DNA of 64,000 nt. Source: an uncultured Planctomycetota bacterium. Its GTDB lineage: Bacteria > Planctomycetota > Phycisphaerae > SM23-33. Positions 16,674 to 23,830 of the stretch are shown here, one piece after another (the stretch's first letter is position 1; every line of letters starts with the position of its first letter). Location of the stretch: assembly GCA_903892515.1 (NCBI GenBank), contig CAITIS010000087.1:16233-80232 (forward strand), in the 5' to 3' direction. The notes under the pieces were generated by a model. That model was not told where the DNA came from. It was given only the letters and a program-made list of their open reading frames with translations, and searched no databases. Made by a program: the position numbers and the translations under genes.

Positions 16674-17771
16674 TTGCCAGCACTGACCGACCGCGAACGT
16701 TACGTACGCTATCTGACCGGGCAGGACGTGGACCGGACGCCATTTGCCGTGTTTTGGGGCCCTTGGGGCACGGCTTGGCAGCGTTGGAAGGCCGAAGGGT
16801 GCCCCTTCGAAAGCTTCGACGCCGTCATGGCCCATTACCGCTGCGAAGTTCAGCGCATGTCCATTCCGATCAACGCGGGGCCTTGCCCACGAATCGAGGA
16901 AGTTCGCCTGGAGGAGAACGACGAGTCTTTCATCTGGACGGATGGCTGGGGCATCAGGCGGAAGAATTTCAAGCATTCCGAGTCGATGAGCCAGTTCCTG
17001 GAATTTCCGATCAAAGGCTGGGACGACTGGCGGCGGTTCAAGAAGGAGCGGCTGGATCCGCACCACCCACAGCGGCTGGCGGGCGATTGGCGGAAGGTCG
17101 GGCGTGAGTGGGCGGCGGCGGGGCGGATTCTGCGGCTGGGCTATTTCCCCGACGTGGGCATCTTCGGCTCGCTGCGCTGGCTGCTGGGCGACGAGGAATG
17201 CCTGGTGTCGTTCTACACCCAGCCGGACCTGGTGGCCGACATCATGAACACGATGACGGACGTGTACGTGGCCGTGTTCGATGCCGTCGCCAGCGAGTTG
17301 CCCATCGATGAAATGCATATATGGGAAGATATGTCTGGTCGGCAGGGGCCGCTGATTTCACCGGCGCACTGGCGTCAGTTCATGGGGCCGTGCTATGACC
17401 GGCTGCACGAAGTGGCCCAGCGGCGTGGCATCCCGCTTACGTCGGTGGACACTGATGGCCAGCCGGACCTGATCGTGCGGCCCATGATGGAGCATGGCGT
17501 GAACCTGCTCTTTCCGCTGGAAGTGGCGGCCGGCTGCGACGCGAACGAGTACCGTCGCAAGTACCCGACGCTGGGGCTGATTGGCGGCATTGACAAGCGG
17601 TGCATGGCTGTCGGGTCCGGCGCCATCGACGCCGAACTGGCCCGCGTGGCGCCGGCCATGCGAACGGGACGATACATTCCCGCGCCGGACCACCTGATCC
17701 CAGACGACGTCTCGTGGGCAAACTATCAGTATTATCTGAGTGCACTGGAGAGACTTGTCGGCAGGGCGTAG
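16674..17771 (+). CDS. Uroporphyrinogen decarboxylase-like (URO-D superfamily) protein
   Basis: 365 residues with the URO-D TIM-barrel layout: an N-terminal ERYVRYLTGQDVDRTPFAVF segment, a central RLGYFPDVGIF region, WEDMSGRQGPLISPAHWR, and TSVDTDGQPD followed by VNLLFPLEVAAG and GLIGGIDKR. These match the methyltransferase-like branch (MtaA/CmuA relatives) that is expanded in planctomycetes, not HemE, which has different catalytic segments. The start is TTG at 16674 with AAGAGGAG nine bases upstream. Substrate is unknown. Two further members of the superfamily lie at 18020 and 52820, and this one is convergent with the former. Confidence 0.82.
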   Translation: MPALTDRERYVRYLTGQDVDRTPFAVFWGPWGTAWQRWKAEGCPFESFDAVMAHYRCEVQRMSIPINAGPCPRIEEVRLEENDESFIWTDGWGIRRKNFKHSESMSQFLEFPIKGWDDWRRFKKERLDPHHPQRLAGDWRKVGREWAAAGRILRLGYFPDVGIFGSLRWLLGDEECLVSFYTQPDLVADIMNTMTDVYVAVFDAVASELPIDEMHIWEDMSGRQGPLISPAHWRQFMGPCYDRLHEVAQRRGIPLTSVDTDGQPDLIVRPMMEHGVNLLFPLEVAAGCDANEYRRKYPTLGLIGGIDKRCMAVGSGAIDAELARVAPAMRTGRYIPAPDHLIPDDVSWANYQYYLSALERLVGRA

Positions 17772-17910
17772 TGTAAGGGGCTGGAGTTGGCGGACTTTAC
17801 GCAGCGCCGATTCTGCAAGAAACCACCGCTGTGGCTCGACCGCCGCCCTTCCGGCGGATGTGTGGTCAATGCAGCCATCTGACCGCTGCCTGACGAGAGC
17901 GTCGTAACAT

Positions 17911-18018
17911 GGTCACCCCAACGGCAGGGTGACCGTGCCACCCAACCAAGGTGCGCGCTCCACACGGCCTTTCCGGGTTCCGGATTCCGGCTCCCCGATT
18001 ACCGATTCCCGATTCCGG
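17911..18018. repeat. Intergenic palindrome and GATTCC-rich direct repeats
   Basis: GGTCACCC and GGGTGACC (17911-17934) form an 8-bp stem around an eight-base loop. From 17971 to 18018 a run of near-copies of the motif GATTCC(C/G)(G/C) occurs (GGATTCCGG, CGATTACCGATTCCCGATTCCGG). It lies just past the stops of two convergent URO-D-like genes and resembles dispersed intergenic repeats rather than a gene. Confidence 0.5.
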
Positions 18019-18019
18019 C

Positions 18020-19084
18020 CTACAGGTTCTTGTATCCTTCCCGACAGGCCCGGGCGAAGGCTTCGATGTTGGCGATGGGCACTTCGGGTTCCAGAATGTG
18101 CGTCGGTGAGAGCATCAGCCTGCCGTTGGCGCCGAGCGTACGGATGTTCTCTTTCACCACTCGCCGAACGTCATCGGGCTTGCCCCAGGGCATGGTCGAT
18201 TGCGTGCCGATGGTGCCGTCCATGTTCAGGTCGGGCTGCTCCCGCCGGATGGCCGGCACGTCGAGGCACTCCGGCTGCATGGGGTTGAAGATCGTCACGC
18301 CCGCCTGACGCAGTTCGGGGATGATCGGCAGGATGTTGCCGTCGCTGTGGTACCAGATGTGGATGTCGGGCTTGATCGCCTTAATGGCCGACCATACCTT
18401 CTGCCAGCGCGCGAGCATAAAGCTCCGCCACATCGGCACTGAGAACATCATGGCATTCTGGTTGGCCACGTCATCGCCGCAGTACACGCAATCGACTCCG
18501 GCCTTGGCGGCCGCTACCGCCACGAGCATGTTCCTCGCTGCCATCTTGTCCAGCATGCACTCGGCCCAGGCAGGCTGGTCGATCATGTCCATGAGGAACT
18601 GCTCGTAGCCGCGAATCTGCCAGGCCGTCTCGTACATGTGCCCGACCCACGTGACGGCGACCTTGCCGGCGGCATGGGCCTTGGCGACTTCGCCGGCCAT
18701 GTGGTCGGTGGAGAAGTCGGCATGATCGGGAAAGGGATACTGCTCTATCTGCTCGAGGCTGGTGGCGTTCCGCAGCGGGCTGTGATAGCCCCAGAAGTGG
18801 TAAAAACCCGAGGGGATCATGGCCACGCCCGCGTCATTGATGGTCGTGCCTTCGGGCAGCGTCTCGTCGGCATAGTAGACGCTGTAGTCAAACGGCTTAT
18901 AGGTGGCAGGCGCCGCAGGACCAGTACTCACTGGCTGGAAGAAGCCAAAGTGCCCGGCCAGATCCTCTGTGCCCGTGTGCTCGACCAGCCGGCGATGCAG
19001 GTCGGGCGTGAAATCGGTGCGGTACAGGATGCGGTCAGGCCGGTGGCCACAGAACGTCGCGCGGAATACTTCCAAGTCAGTCAT
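18020..19084 (-). CDS. Uroporphyrinogen decarboxylase-like (URO-D superfamily) protein
   Basis: 354 residues beginning MTDLEVFRATFCGHRPDRIL. The superfamily landmarks are FYHFWGYHSPLRNATSLEQI, the central VAVTWVGHMYETAWQIRG, DCVYCGDDVANQ, WYHSDGN followed by NPMQPE, and GTIGTQSTMPWG. The H-x-DGN segment is shared with corrinoid methyltransferase MtaA-type members; true HemE is unlikely. The start at 19084 is chosen because sequence between it and the next upstream ATG (19111) runs into a repeat; its ribosome site (TGGAAC) is weak, so the exact start is uncertain. It is followed upstream on the same strand by the sugar isomerase/epimerase gene, suggesting a shared sugar or methyl metabolism role, which is inference. 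Confidence 0.82.
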   Translation of the reverse strand: MTDLEVFRATFCGHRPDRILYRTDFTPDLHRRLVEHTGTEDLAGHFGFFQPVSTGPAAPATYKPFDYSVYYADETLPEGTTINDAGVAMIPSGFYHFWGYHSPLRNATSLEQIEQYPFPDHADFSTDHMAGEVAKAHAAGKVAVTWVGHMYETAWQIRGYEQFLMDMIDQPAWAECMLDKMAARNMLVAVAAAKAGVDCVYCGDDVANQNAMMFSVPMWRSFMLARWQKVWSAIKAIKPDIHIWYHSDGNILPIIPELRQAGVTIFNPMQPECLDVPAIRREQPDLNMDGTIGTQSTMPWGKPDDVRRVVKENIRTLGANGRLMLSPTHILEPEVPIANIEAFARACREGYKNL

Positions 19085-19112
19085 GCTTTGGTTCCATATT
19101 GAAAGAGGCATC

Positions 19113-19281
19113 GGATATTCGATATTCGATATTAGGAAAGATACGGCGATATCAGGAAAGACAAGGTCTGCGGGTTGGCCAAGTCGCGAACACCGCAGGC
19201 CGAGGCCGACCCTGGCTGGAAACGGCACGGCAACGCCCGATGCTTGTCTTTCCCAATATCAAATACCTGATATCTGATCCC
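19113..19281. repeat. Pair of oppositely oriented GATATT/CTTTCC repeat copies
   Basis: 19113-19163 contains GATATTCGATATTCGATATTAGGAAAG and then CGATATCAGGAAAGAC. 19244-19281 carries the inverted counterpart (TTGTCTTTCCCAATATC, CTGATATC). Both resemble the long hairpin at 20771-20825, so they form a local repeat family in the gaps around the sugar isomerase gene. Confidence 0.6.
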
Positions 19282-19287
19282 GTTTTT

Positions 19288-20055
19288 CTACAGACTGCGA
19301 AGAAACGCCACGGCCTTGGCGATGTCGCCCACCGGGTCGGGGCCGGCCTCACGCTCGATGGTATGGAAGCCGTCAAAGCCGATCTCTTCCATCAGCGCGA
19401 CGTAGGCCGGGAAGTTCACGTCGCCCAGGCCCAGCGCAACTTCGCCATTGCCGCGCTTGCCGTCCTTGGCGTGGGCATGCACGGTGTACTCAGCCAGGTC
19501 GCGGGCCGACTGCATATGGTCGAAGCCGCCCATGACCAGGTTGGCCGGATCGAAGTTCGCCCCGATGCCCGAAGAGCCCACTGAATCCAGCAGGGCCGCC
19601 AGCGTCGCACCCGACTCCGGGCCGGTCTCGGTGGCGAACGTCACGCCTTTGTCTTCGGCGTAGCGGGCGACCTTCTCCAGGCGGCGGCGCATCGGGTCGC
19701 ACACCTTGGGGTCCAGGTCTTCCGGCACATTGCCGATGTGGGTGGTGATGATGTCGGTGCCCAGGTCCAGCGCCTGGTCCACCGCCGCCATCAGCTTAGG
19801 TAGGATGGCTTCGGACTCGGGCTTATCGAGCGGGATGCTGAAGTCGCAGCACGTGGCCGAGAGCGTCAGCCCGCGCGCATGGTAGAGCTTGCGGAAGGCC
19901 TTACGCTGCTCGGCGGACTGGTTCTCCGCCAGCATCGCGCCCTTGACGACGTAGATCTGGAAACCGTCCACGCCCAGTTCCGCAGCCTTGTCCAGCGCTG
20001 CCTCCAGCGGCAGGCCCATGTTGTCGATAAACACACCGATTTTCAGGTTCGCCAT
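19288..20055 (-). CDS. Sugar phosphate isomerase/epimerase (xylose isomerase-like TIM barrel)
   Basis: 255 residues. The family is a metal-dependent TIM barrel acting on sugars or sugar acids in the cytoplasm. The four likely metal ligands are Glu143 (TETGPESG), Asp169 (ANFDPANLV), His195 (VHAHAKDGK) and Glu234 (TIEREAG). The N-terminal GVFIDNMGLP and the GTDIITTHIG strand fit the fold. AAAGGAG sits correctly before the ATG. Upstream in transcription, 21 bases away, is a lipoprotein gene; downstream, past a repeat, is a URO-D-like gene. Substrate is not determinable; inosose or hydroxypyruvate isomerase relatives are alternatives. Confidence 0.87.
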   Translation of the reverse strand: MANLKIGVFIDNMGLPLEAALDKAAELGVDGFQIYVVKGAMLAENQSAEQRKAFRKLYHARGLTLSATCCDFSIPLDKPESEAILPKLMAAVDQALDLGTDIITTHIGNVPEDLDPKVCDPMRRRLEKVARYAEDKGVTFATETGPESGATLAALLDSVGSSGIGANFDPANLVMGGFDHMQSARDLAEYTVHAHAKDGKRGNGEVALGLGDVNFPAYVALMEEIGFDGFHTIEREAGPDPVGDIAKAVAFLRSL

Positions 20056-20076
20056 CTTTCGCTCCTTTGAGATTTG

Positions 20077-20646
20077 TTATTGGCCGGCGATAAAGACCCG
20101 CTGGTCGAATAGCCGCGGGGAATACGGACTGCCATAGGTGACGGACACGATGAACTTTCGGCCGACGGGGATGCCTTCGTTCCATGCCAGCCGGAACTGA
20201 TACCGCCGCATGATGCTCTGCCAATGCTTCTTGTTCTCGGCGGGCTCTTCAAGATTGGCGTTCCAGACGGCCAGCCGCTCGCCGCGGGCGTCGGGCTTGC
20301 TCTGCTCATAGCGGTACAGCTCGAAGCGGAAGTTGCCGAATGCCTTGGTGGCGTCAGCGAAATAATCGATGGCCTCGACGCGGACTTCCAGCCCGGCGAT
20401 CTTGCCTTCATCGTTGAGGATGCGCGAGCCCGTGAAGGGGTCGAGCTTGATGGCCTTGGGCAGCAGCAGCGCCACGGGCTGGGGAACGGGCACGCTGTTG
20501 GGCACGGCCAGCGCGGGCATGCTCTCGGGTTGCGAGGCCGCCATGCTCGGCATGCTGCTGACGGGCTTGACGCTGTGATCCTCTGTCCAGCATCCGGCGT
20601 ACAACGCGACCAGCAGCAAGCTCAGGACCAGCGCGATCTGTTTCAT
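20077..20646 (-). CDS. Lipoprotein of unknown function
   Basis: 189 residues with a type II signal peptide: MKQIALVLSLLLVALYAGC gives a lipobox with Cys19. A Ser/Pro/Met-rich linker (residues 25-60) leads to a domain of about 125 residues with alternating hydrophobic strands (KIAGLEVRVEAIDYFADATK, then FRFELYRYEQSKPDARGERL), looking like a small beta-sandwich anchored to the membrane. GGGAG precedes the ATG. I do not recognise the family, although similar planctomycete lipoproteins exist. It may be co-transcribed with the isomerase gene that follows. Confidence 0.72.
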   Translation of the reverse strand: MKQIALVLSLLLVALYAGCWTEDHSVKPVSSMPSMAASQPESMPALAVPNSVPVPQPVALLLPKAIKLDPFTGSRILNDEGKIAGLEVRVEAIDYFADATKAFGNFRFELYRYEQSKPDARGERLAVWNANLEEPAENKKHWQSIMRRYQFRLAWNEGIPVGRKFIVSVTYGSPYSPRLFDQRVFIAGQ

Positions 20647-20770
20647 GCGTTCTCCCAGTAAGACCGGGGGGATTATAGACCTGCCTGCAAGAAGGCGTCA
20701 ATGCTTTGGGACATTGCGTGCGAACCAGTGGCACCAAGGCGGCAGGAAACACGACCAGACGCGGTATGAC

Positions 20771-20825
20771 ATATTAGATATCAGGAAGCTGCATCCACCG
20801 CGGATGTCTTTCCTGAATCTAATAT
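20771..20825. repeat. Long intergenic palindrome (REP-like)
   Basis: ATATTAGATATCAGGAA pairs with TTCCTGAATCTAATAT with a single extra base. An inner CATCC/GGATG pair is nested inside, so the whole 55 bases can fold into one long hairpin. It shares the CTTTCCTGA and AATATCGAATATCG strings with the copies at 19113-19281. There is no T-tract. It is AT-richer than its surroundings. Confidence 0.75.
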
Positions 20826-20844
20826 CGAATATCGCCGTTTGGCC

Positions 20845-21960
20845 CTACGCCTTGGCCAGCTTGACCAGAATTTCCAATCCCTTGGCCAGGCGATCCTGCG
20901 GGATCGTGTAGGCCAGGCGGAAGTGGGTGTCCTGCTCGGAAAAGACGTTGCCGGGAATGATGAGCACGTTGTTTTCGATGGCCTTGGCGCAGAACTCGCT
21001 GCCGGTCATGCCGCGCGGGGCGGGCACGAAGGCGTAGAAAGTACCGCCGGGCTTGAGCAGGCCAAAGGTGCTGCCCAGGGCGTCAAACACCATATCGCGG
21101 CGCTGTCGGTACTCGCCGGCGTGGTCCTGCACGTCGCAATCGAGGGCGGCCAGGGCGCCGATCTGGGCCATGCTGGGGGCGCACACGAAACTGTACTGCT
21201 GCAGCATCGTCATCTTCTCGATGAGTTCCCTGGGCCCGGTGCACCAGCCCATCCGCCAGCCGGTCATGCCGTAGGTCTTCGAGAAGCCGCGCATCAGCAG
21301 CGTGTTGTCGTAGTAGCTGGCCATCGACGCGAACGGCTCGTCGTAGCAGAACATGTTGTAGCACTCATCGCTGACGACGAGCAGGTTGTGCTTGCGGGCC
21401 AGGTCGGCAATGGCCTTGAGATCCTTGGCCGAAAAGACCTTGCCGGTGGGATTGCAGGGCGAATTCAGCACCAGCAGCTTGGTCTTGGGCGTGATGGCGG
21501 CGGCGATCTTCTCGGGATTCGGCGAGAAGTCGGGGTACGTGTCCACCAGCACGCACTTGCCGTTGCACAGGCTGACGAGGTGCTTGTACATGACGAAGTA
21601 CGGGTCGAGCAGCAGCACCTCGTCGCCCGGATCGATCAGCGTCAGGAATGCCAGCATCAGCGCCCCGGACACGCCCGAGGTGATCAGGTAGGGCCGCTCG
21701 CCGGTCCAGCCAAATTCCTTATTGCAGGACTTGGCGATGGCGGCGCGGAGTTCGGCGATGCCCTGCGTCTGCGTGTACTTGTTGAGACCCTTCTTGACGG
21801 CCTCGATGCAGGCCTGCTTGGCGTGCTCGGGCACATCGAAGTCCGGCTGGCCGATGGAGAGGTTGATCGGATCCTTGAGCTTGGCAGCCAGGTCGAAGAC
21901 CTTGCGGATGCCGGAGGCGTCAATGGACTTCACGCGTTGGGCGAACGGAATGTCGGACAT
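20845..21960 (-). CDS. Pyridoxal-phosphate aminotransferase, class I/II
   Basis: 371 residues of fold type I aminotransferase. Visible signatures are INLSIGQPDFDVP near the N-terminus, NSPCNPTGKV (Asn170), VVSDECYNMF (Asp198, Tyr201) and the PLP lysine in FSKTYGMTGWRMG (Lys228). The family transfers amino groups between an amino acid and a 2-oxo acid in the cytoplasm; AspC- or AlaT-like members look similar, so the substrate is left open. The start MSDIPFAQRV at 21960, with GGGAG upstream, is used in place of a longer frame that lacks a ribosome site. It follows the palindrome at 20771-20825. Confidence 0.93.
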   Translation of the reverse strand: MSDIPFAQRVKSIDASGIRKVFDLAAKLKDPINLSIGQPDFDVPEHAKQACIEAVKKGLNKYTQTQGIAELRAAIAKSCNKEFGWTGERPYLITSGVSGALMLAFLTLIDPGDEVLLLDPYFVMYKHLVSLCNGKCVLVDTYPDFSPNPEKIAAAITPKTKLLVLNSPCNPTGKVFSAKDLKAIADLARKHNLLVVSDECYNMFCYDEPFASMASYYDNTLLMRGFSKTYGMTGWRMGWCTGPRELIEKMTMLQQYSFVCAPSMAQIGALAALDCDVQDHAGEYRQRRDMVFDALGSTFGLLKPGGTFYAFVPAPRGMTGSEFCAKAIENNVLIIPGNVFSEQDTHFRLAYTIPQDRLAKGLEILVKLAKA

Positions 21961-22173
21961 GCTCGGGCTCCCGTGCTGTGGCCTATGAAACGAAACCGCC
22001 GGCAGAAAACGGGCCGGTGAATCAATGAATCGGTTGATCCGTGGATAAGACAACGCTTCCGCCATCGCGGGCGTCGTTTCCGATCCACCGATCAACCGAT
22101 CTCGACTGACTCTGTGACGTTCCAGCCTGCCGCGGGGGGCAGGCCGTCGCCTTGGACTGGTCGCGCCGGGCTG

Positions 22174-22488
22174 CTACTTCTTGCCCTTGGCGGCCTTGCC
22201 GGCCGGAGCGGCGCCCTTGGCCGGAGCCTTGGTCGCGGCGGCAGCAGCAGCGGCGGCAGCGGCCGGAGCGGCGCCGGCTTCGCCTTCAGCCTTCTCTTCG
22301 GCGGCCTTCTTGGCCTTGGCGCCGACCTTGCTGTGGCGGACCCGGGTCTTGACCAACCCCAGAGGGCTGTTCTTTTCGGCGTCGAACTTTTCTTCTTCGA
22401 TCATCCGGTGGATGCGCTCGTCGCGCGACAGTACGCTGCGGTTTCCACCCAGCCCGACTCGGGCCTTGAGGCTACGGTCCATGGTCAT
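22174..22488 (-). CDS. Small basic protein (planctomycete/chlamydia/verrucomicrobia family) with Ala/Lys-rich tail
   Basis: 104 residues. The first 57 match, by eye, the small basic protein family known from Chlamydiae, Verrucomicrobia and Planctomycetes: MDRSLK, GGNRSVLSRDERI, SPLGLVKTRVRHSK. The last 45 residues are an extension made almost only of Ala, Lys, Gly and Pro, including a run of about ten Ala encoded by repeated GCN triplets, resembling histone H1-like tails. AGGAG lies upstream of the ATG. The family's function is unknown; proposed ties are to the ribosome or nucleic acids. The gene follows the SPOR-like membrane protein gene by 17 bases and is probably co-transcribed. Confidence 0.8.
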   Translation of the reverse strand: MTMDRSLKARVGLGGNRSVLSRDERIHRMIEEEKFDAEKNSPLGLVKTRVRHSKVGAKAKKAAEEKAEGEAGAAPAAAAAAAAAATKAPAKGAAPAGKAAKGKK

Positions 22489-22505
22489 CTCGTCATACTC
22501 CTAGT

Positions 22506-23264
22506 CTAATCTTCCAGTCGAACGTAAGGCTGGCGGAATCCGTAGGCATGCGTCTTCCGCAGGTATTCCTTGCCCAGTAGCTCAATCTTATTCTTACGAT
22601 CGGCGATCTCCGGAGCGTCCTTCTTGGCAAAGGCCACTTCGTCGAGCACCATCCACTTGTTTGTCAGGCCGCGGTCGATGCTGGCCTGCACGCCCTTGCT
22701 ATGCAAAAACGCCTGGATGTCCCGGGCCTGGCCCTCGGTCGATATGCCATCCTGGATCACCAGGTAGTACATACCTTTCTTGCGACTATCGGCGTTGGCG
22801 GCGGGCTCGCGATCCGGCACAATGGCCGCGGGCGTCAGCTTGGAGCTGTCGGGCCCCGACTGATGCGCAGCCTCAGGCCGTGCGTCGCCACCGGCGGCCA
22901 GTCGTCCCGAGTGCTTGCCGATCAGGAACGACGTCGTCACCAGCAACATCAAGCCTAGCACCACCACTGTAGTGCTGACGCGGTTGAAGCAAATCCTCAA
23001 CTGGCCGTCGGCGTAGTCGAAAACCGGCTCTTGCATCGTATCGGGCCGGGCCGAAGTCGCCGCGGGGCGGCTTGTCGGCGCCAGTTCGGCCGGAGCGGGC
23101 TGGCTCGTCGCCTCGGCCTCGGCGCTGGGAACTTCCGCGCCGCTTGATTCCTGTGGCCGGTCCTGCCGGGCCTTGCCAAACCAGCCAGGAACACCCAGCA
23201 TCTTTCGACGCTGGCTGATCACCTCATAGAGGGCCTTGGAGTCTTTCTTCTTGTCAGCTGCCAC
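22506..23264 (-). CDS. Single-pass membrane protein with SPOR-like C-terminal domain
   Basis: 252 residues from a GTG start at 23264, chosen because AGGAGT lies seven bases upstream; the longer frame begins in unlikely sequence. Residues 1-95 are a cytoplasmic, charged then Pro/Ala/Ser-rich region. One transmembrane helix is at about 96-116 (STTVVVLGLMLLVTTSFLIG). A linker follows, then a compact domain at about 165-250 (KGMYYLVIQDGISTEGQARD, IQAFLHSKGVQASIDRG) that looks like a SPOR/peptidoglycan-binding fold by its alternating pattern. That assignment is tentative. It heads a short minus-strand transcript with the small basic protein gene. Confidence 0.7.
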   Translation of the reverse strand: MAADKKKDSKALYEVISQRRKMLGVPGWFGKARQDRPQESSGAEVPSAEAEATSQPAPAELAPTSRPAATSARPDTMQEPVFDYADGQLRICFNRVSTTVVVLGLMLLVTTSFLIGKHSGRLAAGGDARPEAAHQSGPDSSKLTPAAIVPDREPAANADSRKKGMYYLVIQDGISTEGQARDIQAFLHSKGVQASIDRGLTNKWMVLDEVAFAKKDAPEIADRKNKIELLGKEYLRKTHAYGFRQPYVRLED

Positions 23265-23398
23265 GGGTGGACTCCTGGCGTCGCCATGGCGACGCCCCGC
23301 ACTAGCTTCAATGCCGCCCAACAGTCAATTCACAGCCCGATTAAAGTACCGGCCCGACGCCCACGTGTCAAGGCCCCTTGCAGCCGGAGAAAACGGCG

Positions 23399-23440
23399 GT
23401 GAGTGACCTGTTCTTCTGGCGAGAAGAACGGGTCGCTCAC
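23399..23440. repeat. 19-bp hairpin upstream of the SPOR-like gene
   Basis: GTGAGTGACCTGTTCTTCT pairs with AGAAGAACGGGTCGCTCAC around GGCG; the only imperfections are two G-T wobbles. No T-tract follows on either strand. It could be an operator, a processed RNA hairpin, or part of the repeat-rich block that starts here. Confidence 0.65.
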
Positions 23441-23502
23441 GCCGGAGCCTCGGACATCGAAAGAACTTCGAGTTTTTGATTTGAATAAAGCTTCGAGTTG
23501 GT

Positions 23503-23762
23503 CGGCCCCAGCGGGGCCGAGGGATGTAGCCGCGGGTGGAGCGGCAGGTCGGCGAAGCCGCCGGACGCGGAACCCGTGGAACGAGGCTCTTCTGCGCTCG
23601 CCCCGGAGGGGCGAAGGAGCCTCACCGGCACGGTCGAATCGTGGCCTTCCTCCGCCCCTGCCGGGGCGGGTGAAACAGCAACTCTCCACGGGTTGCGCTC
23701 CGGACCGCCTCCGGCGGCCTGCGCTCCACCCGTGGCCACATGCCTTTGCCCCTCCGGGGCAA
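23503..23762. repeat. Non-coding block of GC palindromes between minus-strand genes
   Basis: At least four CCCC/GGGG palindromes recur: TCGGCCCCAGCGGGGCCGA (23503), TCGCCCCGGAGGGGCGA (23598), CCGCCCCTGCCGGGGCGG (23652) and TTGCCCCTCCGGGGCAA (23746). CCGCGGGTGGAGCG and CGCTCCACCCGTGG are inverted copies bracketing the block. Open frames through it are low-complexity Pro/Arg/Gly and are not believed. The 23265-23830 gap holds no gene. Confidence 0.65.
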
Positions 23763-23830
23763 TGGGTCGCGAGAAAACAGGTTACTTGCAAACGCCCGGA
23801 CGCACACCGCGACGGTCCGCTCTGCGGAGA

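Noticed and set aside
14907..17318. 803-codon open frame on the minus strand opposite glmS and the URO-D-like gene
   Set aside because: It spans two well-supported genes and a terminator and has no recognisable domain.
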